From: Galaxea fascicularis
Lineage: Eukaryota > Cnidaria > Anthozoa > Scleractinia > Euphylliidae
Direction: 5' to 3'
DNA length: 64,000 nt
Assembly: GCA_948470475.1 (NCBI GenBank)
Contig: OX419336.1
Coordinates: 5,392,984-5,456,983 of the forward strand
The notes beneath the pieces were generated by a model. That model worked only from the letters and a program-made list of their open reading frames with translations, did no database searches and had not been told where the DNA came from. Positions 26,301-33,477 of this stretch are shown here, one piece after another; within the stretch, counting starts at the first letter, position 1, and each line of letters opens with the position of its first letter. The translations under genes were made by a program, and so were the position numbers.

Positions 26301-29300
26301 TATAACTGATCAGTTTCTATGATTAATTCTAGTGCAAAAACTACTGACAGTACATTCATGACAGTACATGTACTGTGTATGTTGTACTCCAATTTGCACT
26401 TTTGGTACCAGTTCTTATTTTCTTTTTTTAAAATAGTTTGAACTGGTATCAAAGTAATATAAACTAGTACAATTATAATTATATTTTTTCGATCAAACAA
26501 ACAACAGTGCTAAACTGTTAAAACAAAGTAGTAGTAGACAAATCAGCATGGTTGCATATTCAATACTGACAGGGCAGGAAACTTGGCCCGTCTGAACGTC
26601 CAAGACGGGTAACTTTTCCACTCGGACAAGGAAAAAGATGATCAAAGTTGTCCGATAGGACAAGTATGTTGTAGAGCTCTGATGTTGCCTGACTTTGGAT
26701 AAATAATAAATCATTTTTTTCCATATTTTATAACTAAGTGCCTTGATAATAAGTCTTCTTTTCTTTTTGTGCAAGTTGTGTGTTTGATTTCTTCAATCAC
26801 ATCACACGTGCTTGTCAGCAACGATCAGCGACGTCAGCTACCTGAATCGCTTGATTGTTTGATTATCGGCAATGTCTCAGTCAAAATTGTTTAAATTTTT
26901 GAAAAGGTCACCGGAAGCACTTAAGAATGACAGTACTGACGTAGCTTGGGTGACAGAATTTGACTTGGTTTGTTTATAATGAGACAGAAACAAACAAAAT
27001 GTTCTGCTCCACTTGTCGGAAGTTTCCAGAATTAGCAGATAAAAGCAGCCCGATGAATATTGGATGTGGGGATGGAGTTCGTGCTCATTCAAAAAGTTGT
27101 CGCCGTATTTGCCAACTGGGACATGTTGAAATAAAAAAAGAATTTTTAAACCCTGAACTGCCGTTGCCGACTTTTTGGGACAAGTAGTTTTGTGGTCTGG
27201 ACAAGTAAAATACACATCGTACTTGTCCGAAGGGACAAGTGAATTCAAAAGAAAGTTTCCTGCCCTGTACTGTGCATCAATGGCATTTCTCTCACCTTAA
27301 TACTCCTATCAAAGGACTTTCTATAGACTTGCCATCATAGATATACAAATGATCCCAATTGCATTCTGTTGCAAACTCTTCAAAATCGAAATGAATAGTG
27401 CTATTGGCGCTGAAAGGATCAAAGAGAGGATTGTGAAAGCAAAGAAAACAACAAAAGGTTCTAACCTCAAAATTCCATTTATAAATACACAAACGAAAAC
27501 ACTCAACAAAACAAACATGCAACCCAACATTCAACAATGATTATTTATAGCAATTATATCGACCTTCATCTTCCAGTAGATACTGTTTAGTAACTTGTTG
27601 TTATCACATTTGAATAAAAACTTTGACGCACTGACTTTCAAATACAGCATTGTACCATACAGTGTGGATCAAGCACCAGTATAAGGTTTTATATTTGAGA
27701 ACAAAATGAATCACCCAAACTAAGGGTAATATTTGACCTTTCTGATGCTCCCCCAGAGAAAAAAAAAATTACGACTTCAATGGGGTTTGAACCTGTGACC
27801 TCATGATACTGGAGCGATGCTCTAACCAGCTGAGCTTAATGAAGCCCCTGATGTTGGGAGCTGATGATTTCATTTCCGCAGTTCATATAACGTCAGTGGC
27901 TTCATACAGCTGGTTAGAGCATTGCACCAGTATCAAAAGGCCATGGGTGCAAACCCTGTTAAGTCCTGAACTTTTTTATGTGGCTGAATGTAATTTAGGC
28001 TAAGTTAAACTTGAGCCAATACATTCAGTGGCTGTCCGTTGTGGCCACATGCGTCAGGGTAGCATATGTGGGGAGTTTTGCAGGGGCATCCATGTTTTTG
28101 AGTTCTTGTTACGTTTGAGGGCATTTTGCTTCACTCTTCTGCAAGTTCTGTGCTTTTTTAACTGCGAGGATCAATCTTCAGTTGATTTAATTTCTGCAGT
28201 TCATGTATGATTTATTTCACATACAGTGTACATCATTCACATTCATCTCTTTCACGGAAACATATGAATCCATAACTGACCTACTCCCAACATCAGAGGC
28301 TTCATAGCTCAGTTGGTTAGAGCATCGCACTGGTATCGTGAGGTCACAGGTTCAAGCCCCATTGAAGTCCTGAATTTTTTTTCAGGCTTCTTTATGGCAG
28401 TTGAAAACAAGCCAAAGCTGATCAGAACTCAGTAGATCACGAGTACACTTTATTTGTACAACATGTGTAAACACTAACAGCCTGTAGTATGTTTGCTGTT
28501 TAAAAGGTCATTACAACAAACTGTTTTCACAGAAAGACCTACAGTACTGTTATTTTCTGTGCTTAATTAAAAAAATAAATCACAACATGTGATTACTGGC
28601 CAGACACAAACCATATCACAGATGGCTGAAATACCTAAATAATTGAATGTTATTGTTGTCTCCTCCTGACTGTGTTTTTTCAGCAAATATGGTTTAGAAT
28701 TTTTTCCCTTGGGAAAATTTAAAAAAAAAAACTGTGGCCCATACTGCCAGAGTTACATGTAAGTAGGGCTACCGTATATGTGTACATACACAAACACATT
28801 TCTATATTTAGCAAAGTTTGTAAATATAATGGATAAATTTCTGTTACTGAATATGGTCTTGAAAAGATCTTTATAAATTAAATTTATTTCAATTTGAATT
28901 TAAGGATAAAGCTGCACAAAGCTAATATAACTTGCTATGTGATACTGTCACCTAATGTAAATGTTAATGTATGACCAAGGAAATAAACTAGAACATGTTA
29001 GATCAGGTCTATTCATCTCCTACCTCTGAGATTCTATAAGCCAGAAACATTTGGAAGGAGAAGCATACTGCCCATCTCCATCAGTTATCACACCGTTTGG
29101 CTCTTCAAGCCTGTTGTAATAGAAGAACCAAAATGGACGTGTAAATATGCCCGGGACCAATGAAGCACGCCACGCTAACACACGCCAGAAAGTTGCATAA
29201 TGAATTATTAATCAATGATTTTCTATAGAAATCAATGGTAATCAATAGCAATTAAGACTCCGAGTGTGAGTATCGATTTTTATCGATTGGTTGCACCAAT

Positions 29301-30052
29301 CAATAACAATCAATGGATTGTTATTGATTAGTATTGATTGTATTGATTGCAATCAATCGATCGGAAACCATTGATTGACAATGCCGGTCTCTGTGCAGTA
29401 GGATAATCAAGTGGAGTGACAGGAAACCTCTGTATTCTTACAGAAACAAAATAGAACATAACTCGCGTGTGCTAATCAGGTTAAGCTTAAGCTTAGCATG
29501 TATCACTAGAAAAGTTCGTATGTTGTCACAGAGGTTAAATGCACAAATACTTTTATCGTAAATGGAATCTAATGGCGCTAGGAATAACAATTAAGTTATT
29601 TGCTGACTAACGGTACTACAATTATTTTTTTTCCTTTTCAGCTGAACTGATTTTGATTATTGACATGAAAAAAACACACCAAGCATCATTAAATGGAAAC
29701 GTGAAATTTCTACACAGGATAATCAAGCATGTAACCGAGATATTTAGGCACTGAATTACGCGATTAGCCCACATAAAAGCATTACATAAATTTACGTATT
29801 GTGTGTAATTATATTAAGTTGCGTAACTGCGTACCTCAGTCGACAGAATTGGCAAAAGCTACCCCACCAACCGGGGTTGCAGATACACATGTCCGCTTTA
29901 CAGTAACCATTTTTACAATCACTGTTTCTCTGGCATTGATCTGAAATTGATATGAAGCATCCTATGAGTAAGAACAAGGCTAGACTTAACGTCAAAGTAG
30001 ATCCTGATTTGCCAAGCATAACAAACATGGCGGAACCATCTTCACTCCTCAT
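2551..30052 (-). CDS. ATRN: Attractin-family transmembrane receptor, 29 coding exons, complete
   Basis: Type I membrane protein of the attractin/ATRNL1 family; vertebrate members act in melanocortin-receptor signalling, myelination and cell adhesion. I joined 29 exons by GT/AG boundaries and codon phase. They total 3438 nt (1145 aa plus stop) and every junction is in frame. Order: signal peptide, EGF, CUB, EGF modules, kelch propeller, PSI modules, laminin-type EGF repeats, juxtamembrane region, one membrane span (about residues 998-1022), cytosolic tail. Exons are listed in the block entries that follow. The start ATG is at 30052-30050; Met9 is an alternative start. The stop is at 2553-2551. 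It is shorter than human attractin (about 1430 aa), mainly because no C-type lectin domain is found. MEGF8 shares modules, but the membrane and tail sequence match attractin. The exon model is inferred from sequence alone. Confidence 0.93.
3494..3650 (+). mobile_element. Partial foldback element, same family as 18072-18325
   Basis: The left end and about 110 bp of interior match the complete copy at 18072-18325 (shared GAGGNGTCCTAT...AGTTAAATTCACC start and a GTGCGTGATCAAACT core). The right inverted repeat is missing. It lies in attractin intron 27, between exon 28 and the membrane-span exon. Confidence 0.6.
4443..4780. mobile_element. Foldback element, family H copy 1 (uninterrupted), attractin intron 26
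   Basis: Reverse-complement match to 31826-32386 over nearly its full length, including T-rich ends followed by ATAAGAACGTTGAGGCTGAG, and the segment GACTTTATGTCGCGTTATGA-like versus its complement. The copy preserves the site that is interrupted in copy 2 (TGA at 4489-4491). It sits in the 601-bp intron between exon 25 (ends 4985) and exon 26 (starts 4383). Confidence 0.7.
5294..5445. mobile_element. Foldback element, attractin intron 24
   Basis: Imperfect inverted arms of about 45 bp (TTATTGACC...AAGATGGCTGG...ATTGGCC against its complement), with inner GCGTTTTTATGGACC/GCATAAAAACGC arms. Non-coding. Its arms give rise to two overlapping spurious ORFs. Confidence 0.7.
5712..5887. mobile_element. 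Foldback element with about 60-bp arms, attractin intron 24
   Basis: Near-perfect inverted repeats: ATAGGTCATTTCCCAGTTCA at 5712 and the matching complement ending in GGCCTAT at 5887, each continuing through CGCTTCAAAG-type and CGAAGTTTTTGT sequence. A loop of about 35 bp separates the arms. Non-coding. Confidence 0.78.
6186..6556. mobile_element. TIR element with GTCCACACG ends, attractin intron 24
   Basis: Ends TTAGGCCTCCCGTCCACACG (6185-6204) and CGTGTGGACGGGGCCTTAG (ending 6556). Subterminal repeats of the type GTAAACGTA occur many times inside. Ends with a GGCCCCGTCCACACG core are widespread in animal non-autonomous DNA transposons. Confidence 0.75.
7078..12164 (-). CDS. ATRN: Attractin exons 19-24: laminin-type EGF repeats and ectodomain end
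   Basis: Exons: 12164-12093, 11464-11399, 10553-10460, 9427-9372, 8162-8083, 7153-7078. Exons 19-20 and 21-22 form two laminin-type EGF repeats, each starting with a CxCNGHxxxC signature (CQCNGHSKC and CECNGHADTC), followed by CEVCARGYFGNAKNGGTC and CEDQPAVFGNATNGGQCY. Exons 23-24 start the conserved membrane-proximal beta region (SNFHFTFNVSNKTSIAFLN, then VDVSVEIKNGDPAFLNLSI), with NKT and NLS glycosylation sequons. Phases are consistent across all junctions, and order and spacing match human attractin. Confidence 0.92.
8574..8728. mobile_element. Foldback element, attractin intron 22
   Basis: Inverted ends GTACGGTAGCCCATAGAGGAC and GTCCTCTATGGGCCACTGTAC around an A/T-rich core with GATAACTT/ATTATCGCG arms. 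155 bp, non-coding. Confidence 0.7.
9880..10342. mobile_element. TIR element with AAGAACC-rich ends, attractin intron 21
   Basis: Imperfect inverted ends TACATTAAGAACCCGCGTGT (9880) and ACACACGGGTTTTTACTGTA (ending 10342). The motif AAGAACCT or its complement recurs near both ends, as expected for transposase-binding subterminal repeats. 463 bp, non-coding. Confidence 0.65.
12895..16099 (-). CDS. ATRN: Attractin exons 14-18: PSI modules, no lectin domain
   Basis: Exons: 16099-15974, 15336-15221, 14766-14700, 13867-13691, 13086-12895. Cysteine-rich plexin-semaphorin-integrin (PSI) modules are seen: SCEMQFSSSDCVWSGTNSTC (exon 14), CRRCTSSLHGCSWCGDGLC (exon 15), CKQCTESVTTPCMWCESQKQC beginning at the CK pair (exon 17) and CDECHTLPGCGWCDDG (exon 18). 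Vertebrate attractins place a C-type lectin domain of about 130 residues between the second and third of these. Here exon 15 ends in phase 0 and exon 16, a 22-codon spacer, begins in phase 0, with only a 454-bp intron between. No lectin-like sequence was found in either strand of that intron. Confidence 0.88.
14260..14367. mobile_element. Compact foldback, about 48-bp arms, attractin intron 16
   Basis: GGTAACCTCTAGTCTCCTTC...GGAATGTCAC...ACAACG, a 12-nt loop, then the almost exact complement. It lies inside a transcribed intron and would form a long RNA hairpin. Only a few mismatches separate the arms. Confidence 0.8.
15749..15853 (+). repeat. Minisatellite, five 21-bp units, attractin intron 14
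   Basis: Five tandem copies of GGGAGGGAGGGAGGCAGGGTC-like units in exact 21-bp register (15749-15769, 15770-15790, 15791-15811, 15812-15832, 15833-15853). G-runs at regular spacing could form G-quadruplexes. The plus-strand ORF here (repeated VGREGGR) is an artefact of the repeat. Confidence 0.9.
17332..23451 (-). CDS. ATRN: Attractin exons 7-13: kelch beta-propeller
   Basis: Exons: 23451-23346, 22652-22565, 21980-21758, 21198-21018, 20213-20056, 19575-19491, 17396-17332. Kelch blades are visible as repeated GHS/GHT, then a hydrophobic strand and GG, then a conserved W about 20-30 residues later: MWVFGGFSFN, RYGHSMVAHN, LYIFGGRIG, VAGHTASLV, PYGHSSAYD, IYVYGGFV, RFLHSAVFL, LVFGGNSHN, RYGHTASVF, MFVFGGF. 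This gives about six blades, residues 265-567, as in vertebrate attractin, and very probably folds as a closed propeller for ligand contact. Intron 7 contains a SINE whose tail ends just upstream of exon 8, and intron 12 contains a 534-bp foldback near exon 13. Confidence 0.93.
17441..17974. mobile_element. 534-bp foldback element, attractin intron 12
   Basis: Arms of about 47 bp: AGGGCCTGTTTACATGGAGG with GTGGGGGACCCC at the left, exact complement at the right. GGTGGGGTAACCCGCC and CATGTAAAC repeats recur inside. Its inner edge is 45 bp from the acceptor of attractin exon 13. Open frames here come from the repeats and are not genes. Confidence 0.82.
18072..18325. mobile_element. Foldback/TIR element, complete, attractin intron 12
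   Basis: About 40-bp inverted repeats: GAGGAGTCCTATTTGACTGT at 18072 and its imperfect complement ending at 18325, each running on to AGTTAAATTCACC/GGTGAATTTAACT. The 254-bp element is non-coding. Confidence 0.75.
20919..20946 (+). repeat. (GAT)n microsatellite, attractin intron 10
   Basis: Nine uninterrupted ATG/GAT trinucleotides. Confidence 0.9.
22666..23108 (-). mobile_element. tRNA-derived SINE, copy A, in attractin intron 7
   Basis: Read on the minus strand, the head (23108 to about 23040) has a pol III A box (TGGCTCAGTTAG) and B box (GGTTCAAACCC) in a tRNA-like arrangement. A body of about 330 bp follows, then a simple-repeat tail of ATTGT units (22701-22667). A second copy in the same orientation is at 36229-36648 with clear similarity along its whole length. 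The A/B boxes, the tail and the repeat family support a SINE. Next to the head is a short run of CCTAA units at 23117-23140. Confidence 0.85.
24219..24608. mobile_element. pogo/Tigger-type non-autonomous element, attractin intron 6
   Basis: Ends CAGTCGAACCTCGATTATCC and its near-complement ending GTTCGACTG, each bordered by TA (24217-24218, 24609-24610), the target duplication of Tc1/mariner/pogo elements. CGATTATCCGGACT repeats occur near both ends. 390 bp, non-coding. It ends 36 bp from the donor of attractin exon 6. Confidence 0.85.
24645..30052 (-). CDS. ATRN: Attractin exons 1-6: signal peptide, EGF, CUB, EGF modules
   Basis: Exons (high to low): 30052-29835, 29110-29024, 27409-27296, 25889-25758, 25031-24850, 24707-24645. 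Exon 1 encodes a hydrophobic leader (about residues 10-36) and a six-cysteine EGF module ending GSFCQFC. Exons 2-4 encode the CUB domain, including EEPNGVITDGDGQY and the calcium-site-like segment TECNWDHLYIYDG. Exon 5 holds two EGF-like units (CNFHGHCDKNESCVCDVGW and CVNGYCDNTARQCVC). Exon 6 leads into the propeller. Introns carry a hAT-like element (intron 3), a LINE 3' fragment (intron 4) and a pogo-type foldback (intron 6). Exon 1 ends in phase 2 and exon 2 supplies the third base of the shared codon. Confidence 0.92.
25069..25560 (+). mobile_element. Truncated LINE (CR1/L2/jockey type) 3' end in attractin intron 4
   Basis: Opposite strand to attractin. The C-terminal end of a reverse-transcriptase ORF is visible with one frameshift: RLIVEYAVQVWQ, then VQKRALKIIYPNSSYHQALS, then LCHKFMAEMMDT, and a stop at about 25440. 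The pattern EYAxxVWH...QKRALKIIYP is typical of the post-RT region of CR1/L2-like LINEs. The 5' part is missing, as usual for LINE copies. Its left edge is about 40 bp from the acceptor of attractin exon 5. Confidence 0.75.
26570..27267. mobile_element. TIR element with decayed hAT-like zinc-finger ORF, attractin intron 3
   Basis: Terminal inverted repeats CAGGGCAGGAAACTT (26570) and AAGTTTCCTGCCCTG (ending 27267). Inside, on the plus strand, MSQSKLFKFLKRSPEALKND begins at 26873, stops at 26979, then continues in another frame as MFCSTCRKFPELADKSSP with CGDGVRAHSKSC. The Cys-x2-Cys followed by a lysine/histidine-rich region resembles the N-terminal zinc finger of hAT-type transposases and their domesticated relatives. 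Only the N-terminus is present and it is frameshifted, so the copy is non-autonomous. No clean target duplication is visible. Confidence 0.65.
27775..28400. mobile_element. Cluster of tRNA-Thr-like SINE heads in attractin intron 2
   Basis: Three related tRNA-like segments: 27777-27850 (minus), 27893-27968 (plus, degraded) and 28298-28370 (plus, best). The best copy folds with a 7-bp acceptor stem (GGCTTCA with TGAAGTC), a perfect D stem (GCTC/GAGC) and a GGT triplet in the anticodon position, but the T stem has mismatches. Copies share flanking text (e.g. a phrase around 'cccaacatcagaggcttcat' and its reverse), so this is a SINE family in head-to-head layout, not a functional tRNA gene. Confidence 0.65.
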
Positions 30053-30329
30053 TCACTGTACATTCACTGTGGAACGCAAATGCGAGCCAGCGGTGAAGAC
30101 CGCTGGTTTAGCTCTTTCTTTGACGTCACATTTTCTGTGCAGAGAGTCATAAAGTGGAGATAGATCTTCTGCTAAACTTGAAAACACCGATGCTTGGTCG
30201 AGACATCGCTCATTTTTGTCTTACATTGTTTTAACGGTCTACAGAATATGACAGAACACGACGAGATCTCGCGGGTGCAGAGCCCTTTTTAGCCGCGTCA
30301 GGAGTCCATCAAGGCTCCTGGCCGCTTGT

Positions 30330-30546
30330 CAGGGTCGTAATGAGGTATATTTTTTCATCGCTGATCCTGATGCCGTAATTTTACCCAAATTTTTGATCCC
30401 TGATTCCAAAAGTGATGAGAATTTTGATTCCTGATCCTAGATCCAATGAAAAACACCGCTGATCCCGATCCCGGGGGTTGTGATCCTAGATCCCACCCTT
30501 TTTTTGGCCTTTGATCCCTGATCCCATATACCTCGTTACGACCCTG
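30330..30546. mobile_element. TGATCCC-repeat TIR element, copy 1, upstream of attractin
   Basis: Ends CAGGGTCGTAATGAGGTATAT and ATATACCTCGTTACGACCCTG are inverted repeats. The 217-bp interior is built from TGATCCC-like heptamers. A second copy in the same orientation is at 31016-31234. Confidence 0.8.
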
Positions 30547-30583
30547 GCGTGTGCCTTATTCGAACAGGAGTTCGGAACTTGTG

Positions 30584-30860
30584 TAGATTGCGAGCAGTCT
30601 CTCTTTTTGCTCTCGAACGACAGTCAGAACGAACGCGATATTTTAGTGTGTCAGTCGTCTCTTCCCTCTAACCCACAGGGGTGCGGCTGAGAGACGCGCA
30701 ACGGTGTGCGAGCGGCACCAGCGGCGGTCGCGAAGCTGCGAGCCGCTAGTTTCGTGGGCGCCAGTACGAAACTAGCTTCTCGCGGCCTCGCCGTTCGCAT
30801 ATCGCGTCCGCTTTCGTTCCACAGATTTTAGAGCAAAAACAGACACTGCTCGCAGTCTAT
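30584..30860. mobile_element. TIR element with GCGAGCAGTCT ends, upstream of attractin
   Basis: Ends TAGATTGCGAGCAGTCTCTC and GACACTGCTCGCAGTCTAT flank a CpG-rich core with CGGCGGTCGCGAAGCTGCG and a complementary GCGGCCTCGCCGTTCGC. 277 bp, non-coding. It lies between the two TGATCCC elements, about 530-810 bp upstream of the attractin ATG. Confidence 0.72.
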
Positions 30861-31015
30861 AACTCGCGCGTCCTTGGTTAATGGTATGCCAATGAAACAG
30901 CTTACAGCTGCCGCTTGCAATGCTACGATTCTTGCGTGCTTTAGTGAGCGTTTAGAGAAAAGAAAAATGAAAGGCATGTGGGTGCACTTACCATACTCTG
31001 CAGGCTGGCTTATAC

Positions 31016-31234
31016 CAGGGTATGAGGGCATGAGGTAATCCCGTAATTTTACCCAAATTTTTGATCCCTGATTCCAAAAATGGTGAGAATTTTGATCCCT
31101 GATCCTGGATCCCATGAAAAACACTGCTGATCCCGATTCCGGGGATGTGGTCCCAGATCCCGGGGCTGTGATCCCGGATCCCACCCTGTTTTTGGCCTTT
31201 GATCCCTGATCCCATATACCTCGTTACGACCCTG
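31016..31234. mobile_element. TGATCCC-repeat TIR element, copy 2
   Basis: Interior and right end match copy 1 (30330-30546) nearly base for base; the left end is decayed (CAGGGTATGAGGGCATGAGG). The spurious ORFs rich in GSGIT/GIRDH on the minus strand come from the heptamer repeats. Confidence 0.78.
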
Positions 31235-31825
31235 TTACACACAGATCTAGATTTTCACTTTCGGTTGTCATCAGTCCTCTGCTTTTCGTAAACCATTCAT
31301 TTTGTAAACTGATACATGTAATTTGTATACAGATCGGCGTTACTGGATAGCGTGACAGAATAGAACGTGATCTCTTTTCCCTTCAGATTGAACACCAAAT
31401 GCTACGCAATGGCTCGTTTAGCACGGTGTTAAGTTTTTTGTATGTACGTGTGTATTTGTATCACAAAACATCGTGCCGTCATTTTCCAGGGCTATCGCCA
31501 GAAGTGACCTCCCAAACTTAGAAACTAAGATTCCATTTTCTTGTTGGAGGACTGAAAGAAGAACAAAAATAAAACAAGAACCGAAAATGTTATGTTCTAT
31601 TTAGCATATCTGCACAGTTGCTAAAAACAAATTGGGGACCATGATTTGTTGTTTCTGGCGAGGAAAAAAAAAACAGCCTACGATCAGGTGTTCTTTTTGT
31701 TTATTTTTTATTTATTTTTTTCGTGGGAACGCGAAAGTCGGCGGGCGGGACCGGAAGGGAAAAAAAAGAACGCCTGATAACAGGTTAAGATCAAGCTAAA
31801 GAAGGAAAGAAAGTTGCTGCTTAAT

Positions 31826-32386
31826 AACACTCTTTTTTTTTATGAGGACGTCTAATTTTGGAGCTGAGGCTCGATGTTATTATTTTTTTCGCGATTTGAG
31901 CCAGGAAACGTTCTTAAGGTGTTCTTAAGTTACATGGTACACACACGATCACGGTCGCGCCAACCAACTGCTGGTAAATTTAGCTTTACAATTAAAAAGC
32001 ATTTAACATAAGAGGTTCACAACGCAACATAAAGTCACCAGATTTTGCAGTGAAAAAGACAGAAAAAGTTCATGTGTACATGATACACTACTCATTTCAA
32101 AAACAAATGAGCAAAATAAAGATGTTTTTAACTGACCCGCAGCATGGGCTGTGTTCTAAGGGTTAATCTCAAGGCGCGGTTACACAACAGAGCAAAAAAA
32201 TGGCACGGATCCGACCATAGGCGCCTATGGACACGTCGCGGAACGGAGAAAAGTTCACTGTTTCTTTGCAAAAACTATTGGAACCGTTCAAGATTTTGTC
32301 GGATCCGTGCCATTTTTGCGCTGTCGTGTAAACGTACCTTCAGCCTCAACGTTCTTATAAAAAAAAGTTCCTATAAAAAAAAAAGG
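31826..32386. mobile_element. Foldback element, family H copy 2, interrupted by a nested element
   Basis: T-rich terminal inverted repeats (about 31826-31877 and 32338-32386) with interior matching 4443-4780 in reverse complement. A second, unrelated foldback is inserted at 32172-32339. The element lies between the attractin start and the sulfotransferase gene. Confidence 0.7.
32172..32339. mobile_element. Nested 168-bp foldback element with 3-bp target duplication
   Basis: Long inverted repeats: left carries GGTTACACAACAGAGC then ATGGCACGGATCCGAC, right carries GTCGGATCCGTGCCAT then GCGCTGTCGTGTAAAC. Flanked by TCA on both sides (32169-32171, 32340-32342). The unoccupied site is seen once in family H copy 1 at 4489-4491. 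A 3-bp duplication with these ends fits PIF/Harbinger-like elements, though TCA is not their usual target. Confidence 0.8.
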
Positions 32387-33267
32387 GGTGCATGCCAACT
32401 TTTCAATCTGCAACTGGAATGTGACTCGTGTGTAATCATCGTCGGATCAAAGTCATCAAGACCCTCGGGCCATCTGCAATTTATTATGTGGAGTGAGTCT
32501 GCTCATCTCATTATGAAGGTAGCATCGGACTTGATTGTCAGAGGCGACTGATTAGCATAATTTTGCCATCTGCTCTTCAATTTGAGTTGACTCACTCCGT
32601 TTTTTAGCCGTTCAGCTCACATGAAAAAGCTTAGAAGTCTGGCTTCCGTTGTCTCCCATGCGGGCCGATCATTTTTTTCGAAAATTTGACGTTTGCAAGA
32701 AACTGCAGTAACAAATACCTGATTCCAGCAGCATATTTTCAGCTCTTTTCTGAGGAGGTAAGGTCTTCTTTCGATATGTTTGTGTGTCGTTCCGAGTCGT
32801 TATCTAGTCTTTACTCATGGTGCATTTATATTCTACTTCACTCTTTATAAGCTTTGGCCTACGTTCAGAACTATGAACGGCTTCTTTATTAGTACTTGTG
32901 TTTCGTCGTGAAAGGTCTTTCAAACTCAAGAGTTTATTATTCGAATCATCTCGCCTATTTGGTCAAGGGTTTGAAGTATATCAGCCGAAGTATATGGTTT
33001 CAATGTTATCATGATCTTGGCTGAACCAACCTGTGTCCCCCTTCAGCGATTAAAACTAAGTTTTGGCAAACCACATTGAAACATATTCACTCAAAACCGT
33101 TGGCGAACGGTTGCTTTGCAAACTATTCTCAGATAATTAACTCCAAACATCTCTTGACAAACTAAATCTCCGAACTACAAAGCAAATATGACGTCAGAAA
33201 ATGACAACAAAACATAAAAAATTACTATCACGCTTGACATGTGAACGGTAACAGATCACAAAATCCA

Positions 33268-33477
33268 GGGGCGCTTTCCATTCGACGAAATTTTCGAAAA
33301 TTTCGGGTAGGAATCGAATGGAACAGGATCTTTTCCAGTAAAGATTTTCGAAAATTTAGGACAACCTTTCCAGTGTTCCCGAAAAGTGGAAGTGACGACC
33401 GAGAATAAGCCGTTCGATTCGAGACCGAAATTTAAGAAAATTGAAACCGAAAATTTTTGTTGAATGGAAAGCGCCCC
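33268..33477. mobile_element. Foldback element with GGGGCGCTTTCCATTC ends
   Basis: GGGGCGCTTTCCATTCGAC at 33268 and GTTGAATGGAAAGCGCCCC ending at 33477, with repeated ATTTTCGAAAATTT-type motifs inside. 210 bp, intergenic, non-coding. Confidence 0.75.

Noticed and set aside
28298..28370. Functional tRNA-Thr gene
   Set aside because: T stem and anticodon stem have mismatches and related degraded copies with shared flanks lie nearby, which indicates a SINE family.
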